The position numbers were made by a program, and so were the translations under genes. Source: Phytoactinopolyspora mesophila (GTDB taxonomy: Bacteria > Actinomycetota > Actinomycetes > Jiangellales > Jiangellaceae). Taken from it: a stretch of 64,000 bases of DNA. The stretch spans positions 434,001-498,000 of the forward strand of contig NZ_WLZY01000001.1 in the NCBI RefSeq assembly GCF_010122465.1. Reading direction: 5' to 3'. Positions 19,626 to 26,682 of the stretch are shown here, one piece after another. The notes beneath the pieces were generated by a model, which ran no database searches, was not told the origin of the DNA, and was given only the letters and a program-made list of their open reading frames with translations. Every line of letters starts with the position of its first letter. The stretch's first letter is position 1.

Positions 19626-20254
19626 AGGTTGTCGGCCGTGGCTGGCGTCACACGGGCAGCACGTACCTGGGCCAGCCGTGCGAGCTCGGCCACGACGTGG
19701 TCCGGTGCAGGTATCGCCGGGTGCCGGATCATCTCGCCGGTCACCACGTCGTGGCTGTTCTCCCAGACAGGTTCGACGACGTGGTGACCGTCGGCACGTA
19801 GTTGCGCGACATTGCGCGCCACGGCCGGCTTCAACCACATGGCTGCCCCCATGTGAGGGACGAAGACGCTGGGGGCGGACGCGGACAGGATCACGGTCGC
19901 GAGCCGGTTAGGTGCGGCGCCGGTGGCGGCCGCGGCGAGGATGTGCGCGGTGGCCGGCAGGACGAGCACGAGGTCGTGGTCGCCCGCCAGGCGCGACGGG
20001 CGGTCGGTGGGCCAGTCGGCAGGGTCTTCGCCGTGGACGACGCGCTCGGCGGCGAGCCCGATGGCCTGGGGCTGGACGAACTTCTCCGCCGTGTGGGTGA
20101 GGACCACGGTGTAGCTGCCGCCGAAGGCCGCCCGGAGTGCCCGGATGTATGCGGGCAGCTCGGAGACCGCGATGGATCCGGTAGCGCCGATCAGGATACG
20201 TGGGGCCGGTGGAAGAAGGGAATGATTCTCATTCATAGTCAGATCTTGAGTCAT
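19619..20254 (-). CDS. HFCD-family flavoprotein (cysteine decarboxylase type)
   Basis: FMN protein of the family that includes phosphopantothenoylcysteine decarboxylase and peptidyl-cysteine decarboxylases such as EpiD, 211 residues. LIGATGSIAV is the flavin-binding start, and LVLPATAHILAAAATGAAPNRL plus APSVFVPHMGAAMW match the PATANxL and PAMNxxMW motifs, with His in place of Asn in the second half of PATA(N). It is convergent with the operon and carries a Fur/Zur-like box at its start. With a cysteine-loading NRPS nearby, oxidative decarboxylation of a C-terminal cysteine or thiazoline is a reasonable guess. A start at MNEN (20236) is possible too. Confidence 0.82.
   Translation of the reverse strand: MTQDLTMNENHSLLPPAPRILIGATGSIAVSELPAYIRALRAAFGGSYTVVLTHTAEKFVQPQAIGLAAERVVHGEDPADWPTDRPSRLAGDHDLVLVLPATAHILAAAATGAAPNRLATVILSASAPSVFVPHMGAAMWLKPAVARNVAQLRADGHHVVEPVWENSHDVVTGEMIRHPAIPAPDHVVAELARLAQVRAARVTPATADNLQ
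20220..20234. promoter_or_regulatory. Fur/Zur-like palindromic box at the flavoprotein start
   Basis: GAATGA-TTC-TCATTC is a perfect 6-bp inverted repeat with a 3-bp centre. On the coding strand it reads GAATGAGAATCATTC and covers codons just after the internal ATG at 20236. It shares AATGATTCTCA with the divergent NRPS promoter and resembles actinobacterial Zur boxes (ATGAnAATCATT). Repression by zinc or iron is inferred. Confidence 0.55.
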
Positions 20255-20284
20255 ACCTCACTCAGATGCAAGGCATGGGGATGG

Positions 20285-20303
20285 CACGTTGGATACACGT
20301 TGG
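20285..20303. promoter_or_regulatory. Direct repeat CACGTTGG, 11-bp period
   Basis: CACGTTGG occurs at 20285-20292 and again at 20296-20303 in the 117-bp gap between the flavoprotein start and the end of the LuxR/NB-ARC regulator gene. An 11-bp period puts both copies on one face of the helix, as in SARP-type activator sites. No convincing -10 is visible at the expected distance, so its role is open. Confidence 0.3.
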
Positions 20304-20371
20304 AAAACGGGTTCCCGGCCACGTCAGCGTGTACTCAGCGTGCCATGGTCAACGCGAGAAGCGTCAGCACG

Positions 20372-23083
20372 CTAGACCTCGCGCGCCAGTTCGAGCGTCG
20401 CGGATCGCTCGAATTCGGCGCCGATGCGGGCCCAACACTCGGCGACCTCCGTCAGAGCGGCCGTGTCGCCGGCCCGCTGAGCGAGCGCTCGCTCGCGGCT
20501 CGCGGCGGCCCAGCGGTTGTGTGTGGTGTAACCGGCGGCCCGTTCCACCAGTTCGTCGGCCTCCGCCTCGCTCAACCGCATCGCCAACTCGGCGGCGACG
20601 GCAGCGGCATACCCGTCGAATCGGCCGGAGGTGAAATCAACCGAGGCGGCGGCCAGCGCTTCTTCCAGGTCAGTGCCCGAGTGCAGCGCTACCCGGCCTC
20701 GGACGAACGCTTCCCACGGCGCGAGGTTCGGCGAGTTGGCCAGCACGCCGTCGGCTGTCATGGTGGCGGCTCGCGCCCGCCAGCGTCGCATGCCGGCGTC
20801 GTCGTCGGAGAGCCCAGCCGCAAGTGCGGCCGCGAGCAGCGGGACCGCGAGCGGTGCGTGCCGTGGACGGCCCGCCGCCTCGATCCGGGACCACAAGATC
20901 TCACCGAGCCGCTGCGTCTCGGCATGTTCGCCCGCGAGTGCGAGCGCGGTGACGAGCATGCCGTCCGCTGCGTACGGATGAGCAGTCACGTTGGGGTCTG
21001 CGGCGGCGCGCCGGGCCGTGTCCACGGCAGCCGCGATCTCACCGACGGCGACCGCGTACGTTGACGCCGCTCGGTAGGCGTCGACCACCTCGACCGCGGT
21101 CTGCGGGAGGGTGGCGTCCATCCGGCTGACCAGATCGAGGCGCCGCCGGCAGACGTCGAACGACGAAGCAGGTTCGCCACGCACGGCGTGAGCGGTGCAC
21201 AGTGCGTCGAGCGCGGCGCTCGTCAGAGCTGGGTCACCGAATGCCTGGGCAGCATCGACGGCCATACTCGCTGCCTCGAGCTCGACTTCCTGCGGCCGGG
21301 ATCCGGACATCCAGGCGCGAGCGACGGCGCGGTACGCGTGGACAGTATCCGGGGGAGTCTGTGCGGGATCCGCGTCCTCGGTGCCGGCCCCGACGCGCGT
21401 TGTGCCGATCAGCGCGGCGAGTTCGTCGTAGTCGACAGGTGGGTCGAAGTTCGAGCCCCGGAACCGAGTCGCGACGATCACCGCCAGGGCACCGGCTGCA
21501 TCACGATTCGAGGAGTGCGTGCCCATGCGATCGGCCAGCCGGATCAGCGCCTGAAACTGTGCGCCCGCGCCGGCGACCAGGTGTTCGGCCGCCGCCGCTT
21601 GGATGAGTGCGGCGAACTCGGCGCCGGCGTCCGGCGCGATATCCGCCGCGGCACGGAAACGCTCGACGGCCTCGTCGGTGAATCCACGCATGGACACCAG
21701 GCGCGCGGCGTCGACGGAGAGCCCATACCGCTCGGCGGCCCCCGGCTGCACGTCGATGGCTTGTCTGATGTCGTCGATCACCGCGTCGAGATCGTCCTGC
21801 CACGTCGGTTCCGTGATGCGTCCGAGGAGCCGGCCCATGATGGTACCGGCCCACCGCACATACGCGGTGACGGTGGACTCGTGATCGGCGGACTCGTCGA
21901 GCTGTTCCCTCGCGTACTGACGCACGACCTCGAGAATCGTCCAGCGTGCCGGCCCATTGCCGGGCGCTACGCGTTGCACGAGGCTCTTGTCCACCAGCCG
22001 GCCGAGTATGTCGGCCACCACCGCGACGTCAGCGCCGGCGACACTCGCGGCGGACGGGAGGTCGAACGTCGTACTGAACAGCGAGATCCTCGCGAGAACG
22101 TCGCGTTCGTCGCGCGCCAGCAAGCCGTAGCTCCAAGCGACGACGGCGCGCATCGACCTGTGGCGCTGGGACAGCGCGCGGCTACCGGCCAGGGCACGTA
22201 GTTGGTCGTCGAGCGCGACTTCGAGACCGTTGAAGCCCAGTGAGGCGAACCGAGCGGCGGCGAGTTCGATGGCGAGGGGGGATCTGCCGACCCGCTCACA
22301 GATGCCGGCGATGCGGGGTTGGTCTGCCGGGTCCAGATCGGCGCCCCCGGAGCGGGCACGCTCGGTGAAGAGGGCGACGGCATCCTCAACGGACCTCAGC
22401 GGTCCGAGGTAGATCACCGTCTCTTCGGGGATCGCGAGCCGTTCTCTGCTGGTGATGAGGATGCTGAGCTCGGGCAGCCATTCGGCCAGCCGGCTCACCA
22501 GCCCGGCGACGGACTCCGCGACGTGCTCGCAGTTGTCGAGCACGAGAAGCGAGCGCCCGCGCAACCGGGCGGCGATCGTAGCTTCGAGTGACTGGCCCGG
22601 TTGCTGCGCGACTCCGAGAGCGCTAGCCACCGACTCGGCCACGCTGCCCGGCGTGGCTGGTACGAGGTCGACGAACCCGCCGCCGGAGGGAAAAGCGTCG
22701 GCGACCTCGCCGGCCACGGCAGCGGCGAGTCGCGTCTTGCCGGCTCCACCGGGAGCCACGATGGTGGTGATGCGACTCGCGGTGACGAGGCGTCGCACGG
22801 ATGCGATCTCTTCGTCCCGGCCGATGAAGCTCGTGCGCGCCGCGGGCACCCCGCGGATGCCGCCGGGAGAACGGGATACGTCGTCGACGAGCCCGGCCGC
22901 CATGGAGGCGAGCTGGTGCCGGTCGGCGGCGCCGAGCTTCCTGAGCAACGCCGAGACATGTGACTCGACGGTACGCACCGAGAGGACCAGCGCACGGGCG
23001 ATCTCGGCGTTGGACGCGCCGCGGGCAATAGCTGCGAGCACATCTCGCTCCCGGGGCGAGACGGTGGGTGTGGGCGCGACCAT
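20372..23083 (-). CDS. LuxR-HTH / NB-ARC ATPase transcriptional regulator
   Basis: Large signal-integrating regulator, 903 residues. A LuxR-type HTH is at the N-terminus (about 8-62; SPRERDVLAAIARGASNAEIAR, TVESHVSALLRKLG). The NB-ARC/AAA ATPase follows (about 85-400; Walker A PGGAGKTR, Walker B SLLVLDNCEHV, ITSRERL). The rest is helical and TPR-like without clear motifs. The HTH-first order is the reverse of MalT/LAL proteins. It lies tail-to-head behind the metallophore locus and may control it, but nothing in the sequence proves this. Confidence 0.9.
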   Translation of the reverse strand: MVAPTPTVSPRERDVLAAIARGASNAEIARALVLSVRTVESHVSALLRKLGAADRHQLASMAAGLVDDVSRSPGGIRGVPAARTSFIGRDEEIASVRRLVTASRITTIVAPGGAGKTRLAAAVAGEVADAFPSGGGFVDLVPATPGSVAESVASALGVAQQPGQSLEATIAARLRGRSLLVLDNCEHVAESVAGLVSRLAEWLPELSILITSRERLAIPEETVIYLGPLRSVEDAVALFTERARSGGADLDPADQPRIAGICERVGRSPLAIELAAARFASLGFNGLEVALDDQLRALAGSRALSQRHRSMRAVVAWSYGLLARDERDVLARISLFSTTFDLPSAASVAGADVAVVADILGRLVDKSLVQRVAPGNGPARWTILEVVRQYAREQLDESADHESTVTAYVRWAGTIMGRLLGRITEPTWQDDLDAVIDDIRQAIDVQPGAAERYGLSVDAARLVSMRGFTDEAVERFRAAADIAPDAGAEFAALIQAAAAEHLVAGAGAQFQALIRLADRMGTHSSNRDAAGALAVIVATRFRGSNFDPPVDYDELAALIGTTRVGAGTEDADPAQTPPDTVHAYRAVARAWMSGSRPQEVELEAASMAVDAAQAFGDPALTSAALDALCTAHAVRGEPASSFDVCRRRLDLVSRMDATLPQTAVEVVDAYRAASTYAVAVGEIAAAVDTARRAAADPNVTAHPYAADGMLVTALALAGEHAETQRLGEILWSRIEAAGRPRHAPLAVPLLAAALAAGLSDDDAGMRRWRARAATMTADGVLANSPNLAPWEAFVRGRVALHSGTDLEEALAAASVDFTSGRFDGYAAAVAAELAMRLSEAEADELVERAAGYTTHNRWAAASRERALAQRAGDTAALTEVAECWARIGAEFERSATLELAREV

Positions 23084-23245
23084 TGCGTCATTATCGCGGC
23101 TGGCACTCAGGCGGCCGGCTCGAGGACGCCTGAGTGGTGGTTCCGTGGTGGTTCCGTGTTCACTACGGATTCGCCGCGGCTGCCGGCGCTGCAGGATGAA
23201 TCACGTGACCGGAAAAGGCCGGTCACCTCACCGAAGGGAGCCGGC

Positions 23246-23623
23246 GTGCTGGTGGCTGCGAAGGAATCCGACCTGCGCATCGGATCGGGAAAGAGCGTGC
23301 GATTCGAGGGCGAGCGGTACGGGTCCGGCATCTCGTTCTTTCACGTGCACAACGAGCCGGGACAGGGACCCGACCCGCACGTCCACCCCTACAGCGAGAC
23401 GTGGGTGGTGCTGTCGGGCTCGGCCTTGGTGCGGACCGACGACGGCGAAGCGAATATTTGCGCTGGTGACATACTGGTCGTCGGCGCGGGTACCACGCAC
23501 GCCTTCCGAGCCACCGGCTCGGAGCCTCTACGGATGATGTGTATTCACGCCTCGTCACGTATCGAGCAAACGTTCTTCGATACCGCGGACGAGCGATTCG
23601 CCGGCACGCCACTGCGTGACTGA
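23246..23623 (+). CDS. Small single-domain cupin
   Basis: 125 residues from the GTG at 23246, which follows AAGGGAG; a longer reading from 23156 lacks a ribosome site. It has the cupin motif 1 metal ligands HVHPYSE (HxHx3E) and the motif 2 histidine in GTTHAFRATG. It is a cytoplasmic beta-barrel protein, and family members range from isomerases to sensors. It is followed after 11 bp by the DUF4287 gene, so the two are probably co-transcribed. The ligand or substrate is unknown. Confidence 0.82.
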   Translation: MLVAAKESDLRIGSGKSVRFEGERYGSGISFFHVHNEPGQGPDPHVHPYSETWVVLSGSALVRTDDGEANICAGDILVVGAGTTHAFRATGSEPLRMMCIHASSRIEQTFFDTADERFAGTPLRD

Positions 23624-23634
23624 CAGGAGCAGCC

Positions 23635-23925
23635 ATGTCGTTCCAGGCCTACCTCGACAACATCGAGACGAAAACCGGGATCACACCGCGCGAGTTCATC
23701 GCACTCGCTCGCGAGCGTGGATTCGACGCCTCCACGAAGGCGACGCCGATCCTCAAGTGGCTGAAGCAGGACTACGGCCTCGGCCGTGGCCACGCGATGG
23801 CTCTCGTGCACGTCATCACCAAGGGCGAGCGCATCAGCACGAAGCATGTGGGCAGCGACGGAGTGCACCGCGACGAGTCGGCGGTGCTGTGGCTCGACGG
23901 TCAGGCCACGAATCCGGCCCGGTGA
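23635..23925 (+). CDS. DUF4287 family protein
   Basis: 96-residue cytoplasmic protein with the DUF4287 pattern: FQAYLDNIETKTGITPREFI, ILKWLKQDYGLGRGHAMALVHVI. The C-terminal part carries VLWLDG. The ribosome site AGGAGCAGCC precedes the ATG. The function is not established; the domain is common in actinobacteria and often sits next to or is fused with DUF5655 or other small ligand-handling domains. It probably shares a transcript with the cupin upstream. Confidence 0.85.
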   Translation: MSFQAYLDNIETKTGITPREFIALARERGFDASTKATPILKWLKQDYGLGRGHAMALVHVITKGERISTKHVGSDGVHRDESAVLWLDGQATNPAR

Positions 23926-23969
23926 CACCACCCGCAGGTCGTGTCCGCGTGCCTACCCGTCTAGCCTGG

Positions 23970-24218
23970 TCACGTAGGCCGTCCGGCGGCACTCCGGCTG
24001 CCGGCACGGGTGCGGCGAGGATCAGGAGCCGTCTCGGCCGGGAATCGCCGCAGGAACTCCGCCTCCAGCTCCAGCATGCGCTTGGTGTGTGCTTCCAGCG
24101 CCGACTGGCTGCCGTCGAGCAGTGTGTCGTGCCGGGTGTCGTGCAGGTGCCGGACCTCGCGCCGTAGGTCGTCGTCATCCAGTTCTTGAGCGGGAATGCC
24201 TTCGGGTCGCTGTGTCAT
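23970..24218 (-). CDS. Small charged protein, DUF6158-like
   Basis: 82 residues, very hydrophilic: LDDDDLRREVRHLHDTRHDTLLDG, then ALEAHTKRMLELEAEFLRRFP, a likely helical hairpin. It resembles a family of short actinobacterial proteins of unknown function (DUF6158 type), recalled rather than searched. It is convergent with the DUF4287 gene (45 bp apart). The C-terminal tail rich in Arg, Ala and Gly is probably disordered. Confidence 0.65.
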   Translation of the reverse strand: MTQRPEGIPAQELDDDDLRREVRHLHDTRHDTLLDGSQSALEAHTKRMLELEAEFLRRFPAETAPDPRRTRAGSRSAAGRPT

Positions 24219-24299
24219 GTAACGCCGGTACCCGTCAACGGGCCGAACATGCTCCGATCATCCGTCCGCATGGTGCCGGACCTGGGCCGGCAAGGTGGA

Positions 24300-24989
24300 A
24301 TGCGGGCTGGACAGCGTTGGTTGAGCCAGAGTGTGAACACATCCACTGATTCCGTCATCAAGATCGATATATGGTCCGACGTGGCCTGCCCATGGTGCTA
24401 TGTGGGTAAGCGCCGGCTGGAGCGGGCGCTGGCCTCGTTCGGCGGGCAGACCTCGATCGAGTTCCACTCGTTCGAGCTCGCACCGGATACACCGGTGGAT
24501 TTCGAAGGCTCCGAGGTGGATTTCCTGGCGCGGCACAAGGGGATGCCCCGTGAGCGCGTGGAGCAGATGCTGGCGCAGATGACCGCCGTAGCCGCCGAGG
24601 AAGGCTTGGCGTTCGACTTCGACGCGCTGCAGCACACGAAGACGCTCAAGGCGCACGAACTGCTGCATCACGCCAAGACGATCGGCCGGCAGGCCGAGTT
24701 GAAGGAACGGCTGCTGAAGGCGTACTTCGAGCAGGGCCGGCACGTTGGACGCATCGATGACTTGGCGGCGCTCGCGGCGGAGGTCGGTTTGGAGCCCGGA
24801 GCGGCACGAGATGCGCTGGAGTCCGGCAAGTTCGCCGCCGACGTAGCCGCGGACATTGCCCAGGCACGGACTCTGGGTATCAGCGGGGTGCCGTTCTACG
24901 TCTTCGACGGGCAAGTCGGGGTGTCCGGTGCGCAGCCGTCCGATGTGTTCGTCGATGTGCTCAACCGTGTCGCCGGCAAGGAGGGGTAG
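24300..24989 (+). CDS. DsbA/FrnE-family thioredoxin-fold oxidoreductase
   Basis: About 229 residues. DIWSDVACPWCYVGKRRLE near residue 20 holds the CxxC redox pair of the FrnE/DsbA family. The helical insert (about 60-150) and the closing cis-Pro segment TLGISGVPFYVFDG (about 195) complete the fold. The protein has no signal peptide and should act in the cytoplasm on disulfides or small-molecule thiols. The start is uncertain: ATG 24300 has AGGTGG upstream, and GTG 24333 would give a length closer to typical FrnE. Confidence 0.85.
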   Translation: MRAGQRWLSQSVNTSTDSVIKIDIWSDVACPWCYVGKRRLERALASFGGQTSIEFHSFELAPDTPVDFEGSEVDFLARHKGMPRERVEQMLAQMTAVAAEEGLAFDFDALQHTKTLKAHELLHHAKTIGRQAELKERLLKAYFEQGRHVGRIDDLAALAAEVGLEPGAARDALESGKFAADVAADIAQARTLGISGVPFYVFDGQVGVSGAQPSDVFVDVLNRVAGKEG

Positions 24990-24991
24990 CC

Positions 24992-25138
24992 ATGCAGGAC
25001 CGCGCTGCTGACCCGATGGACGACGCCTCGCCTGAGGACGTGCCGGTCAGCGGGCTCGTTGTCATGGGTGACGCTGGGGCTGGCGTGTGCGTCGACGGAG
25101 TGTGCTCCGTCCCGACGGCGCGCGACGGCGGATCCTGA
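24992..25138 (+). CDS. Possible 48-residue protein after the FrnE gene
   Basis: ATG 24992 to TGA 25136-25138, preceded by AAGGAGGGG inside the end of the FrnE gene, a strong ribosome site. The product is acidic in its first half and ends with VCVDGVCSVP, a paired-cysteine motif. The tight spacing and good ribosome site suggest translation after FrnE. The cysteines might be a metal- or disulfide-linked motif. I do not recognise the family. Confidence 0.5.
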   Translation: MQDRAADPMDDASPEDVPVSGLVVMGDAGAGVCVDGVCSVPTARDGGS

Positions 25139-25261
25139 CGGCGGCGACTCCTGGCGGTACCCGAACGCGCACGAGCGGACATTAGGCGACTATTCCGATC
25201 AGCGACCAGCTAAGGTCGGGCAGACGTTTCACCGCCGCCCACGCCCGCAACGGGAGGTCAC

Positions 25262-26341
25262 GTGTTGCCGCGCGCTCGACATGAGTATCTGCTCCGTCAG
25301 TTGGAACTGCATGGCAGCGTCGTCGCCGCGGACGTCGCCGCTGAACTGGGTGTAGCTCAGGTGACCATTCGCCGCGACATCGTCGAGCTGGAGGAAGCAG
25401 GGCTGCTCGCACGGGTACATGGTGGCGCGCTGCAACTGCCCAAAGCCGCGGCGAAACCCGCGGCCGCGCGGACCCTGGTGGGTGTCGTCGTTCCGTCCGC
25501 GAGCTCCCACTTCCCCGAAGTCATCCGGGGCATGGAGTCGGTCTCGACCGGCCTGCGGATGAGGATCGCGCTGGGTGTTTCGCAGTACCGGCAAGACGTC
25601 GAGCGCGAGCGTGTGGCGCGGCTCCTCGAGCTCGGCGTCCAAGGACTCGTGGTCACGCCGACGCTGACCCTGGACGACGAGGTCGAGGTAGCCCAGTGGC
25701 TGGAGTCCTTGCCGGTGCCGGTGGTGGTGCTCGAACGGCGAGGCCAAGACTCCCGGCTGGTCAGACATCTGGACAATGCGCGGACCGACCTGGTTCATGG
25801 GACCGTTCTTGCCATCGAACACCTCGTGGAGCTCGGCCACAAGAGCGTCGGCCTCGCGGTATACGACCGGACGCCGACCGCCCGCTCGCTGCATATCGGC
25901 TATGACGATGCCATCGCCCGGTTGGGGCTTGATCAGGCTCCGGTCCGCTCTCTGCCGAAAGGCGAGGACGACCCGATGGAACTGATGGACGTCCTGGAAC
26001 GCTTCTTGGCCGATTGTCTCGGCATGGGCGTGCGGGCAGCGCTGGTCCATACCGATCACCATGCGGCACGGATGGTGGAGGTCGCCCATAAGCAGCGCTT
26101 GCGGGTGCCGGAGGACTTCGCGATCGTCGCCTACGACGACGAGGTCGCCGAGTTCGCCGATGTCCCGCTCACAACCGTCACCCCGCCACGCCGTGCGCTG
26201 GGTCGCGAAGCACTGCGCATGCTCGCGGAGCGGCTGAGACCTGCTAGCGAGGATCAGCGTCCCACCCTCCACTTGCGCCTGCTTCCTCGTCTGACCATCC
26301 GTGAGTCCTGTGGGGCCAAGCGCGTTGCGGTTCGAATGTGA
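25262..26341 (+). CDS. DeoR-HTH / LacI-type sugar-binding hybrid repressor
   Basis: 359 residues from a GTG at 25262 behind GGGAGG. The N-terminus is a DeoR winged helix (about 4-58; HEYLLRQLELHGSVVAADVAAELGV, VTIRRDIVELEEAG). From about 72 it is a LacI/GalR-type periplasmic-binding fold (VGVVVPSASSHFPEVIRGME, FAIVAYDDEVAEFADVPLTTV). Such hybrids act as sugar-responsive repressors. It sits just before the two pectin-degradation genes on the same strand and is the natural candidate to control them. Confidence 0.9.
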   Translation: MLPRARHEYLLRQLELHGSVVAADVAAELGVAQVTIRRDIVELEEAGLLARVHGGALQLPKAAAKPAAARTLVGVVVPSASSHFPEVIRGMESVSTGLRMRIALGVSQYRQDVERERVARLLELGVQGLVVTPTLTLDDEVEVAQWLESLPVPVVVLERRGQDSRLVRHLDNARTDLVHGTVLAIEHLVELGHKSVGLAVYDRTPTARSLHIGYDDAIARLGLDQAPVRSLPKGEDDPMELMDVLERFLADCLGMGVRAALVHTDHHAARMVEVAHKQRLRVPEDFAIVAYDDEVAEFADVPLTTVTPPRRALGREALRMLAERLRPASEDQRPTLHLRLLPRLTIRESCGAKRVAVRM

Positions 26342-26344
26342 CCG

Positions 26345-26362
26345 TTTTTGTCCGTTGCACGT
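26345..26362 (+). promoter_or_regulatory. 18-bp element shared with 29485-29502
   Basis: TTTTTGTCCGTTGCACGT here and TTTTTGTCCATTTCGCGT at 29485-29502 agree at 15 of 18 positions. One copy precedes each pectin-degradation gene. It could be the operator of the hybrid repressor encoded just upstream. The T-run of the second copy doubles as a terminator tail, which weakens the case. Confidence 0.35.
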
Positions 26363-26399
26363 AAGTCACTGATCCGCCCCTGCCACGATGTGGCGCTCA

Positions 26400-26497
26400 G
26401 AGCCTGTTCCTGAATCCCGGCCGAGTCAGCGACCGGTTTCCTTTACCCGAGACGAACCGATCGAGGGGCACGAAGTGGTCAGGCCAGGAACAGGCTC
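26400..26497. repeat. Perfect 13-bp inverted repeat, 72-bp spacer
   Basis: GAGCCTGTTCCTG (26400-26412) and CAGGAACAGGCTC (26485-26497) are exact reverse complements. They lie in the 197-bp gap between the hybrid repressor gene and the Arg-rich micro-ORF, 30 bp before its ribosome site. The spacer also contains ACCGGTTTCC / GACGAACCG-like partial complementarity. A structured 5' leader or a terminator is possible. No transposase remnant is visible inside. Confidence 0.55.
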
Positions 26498-26538
26498 CTA
26501 TCTACTTCCAGGTCGTCGGCTCGAGCAAGGAGGCTTAC

Positions 26539-26682
26539 ATGAGGATGCATGGTCGCGTTCCACACCGCCTCGGCGGTCTACGCAGGCGGAAGCCCAACCT
26601 GATGAACTGGACGCCGCTGAGGCGAGACCGCGGCGCAGCGGTTCGCCGAAGTACGATTGGCCGGAGCCGGGTGAGTGTATGA
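26539..26682 (+). CDS. Arg-rich 47-residue micro-ORF coupled to the lyase gene
   Basis: ATG 26539 sits 5 bp after a perfect AAGGAGG (26527-26533). The frame ends in TGA at 26680-26682, overlapping the lyase ATG at 26679 (ATGA). The product begins MRMHGRVPHRLGGLRRRK and is strongly basic, with about a third arginine and lysine. The lyase start itself has no good ribosome site, so translation of this ORF would carry ribosomes onto it. It may be a coupling leader rather than a functional protein. The family is not recognised. Confidence 0.6.
   Translation: MRMHGRVPHRLGGLRRRKPNLMNWTPLRRDRGAAVRRSTIGRSRVSV

Noticed and set aside
26400-26497. Inverted repeat considered as ends of a small insertion element
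   Set aside because: The 72-bp interior has no coding sequence and no flanking target duplication is visible.
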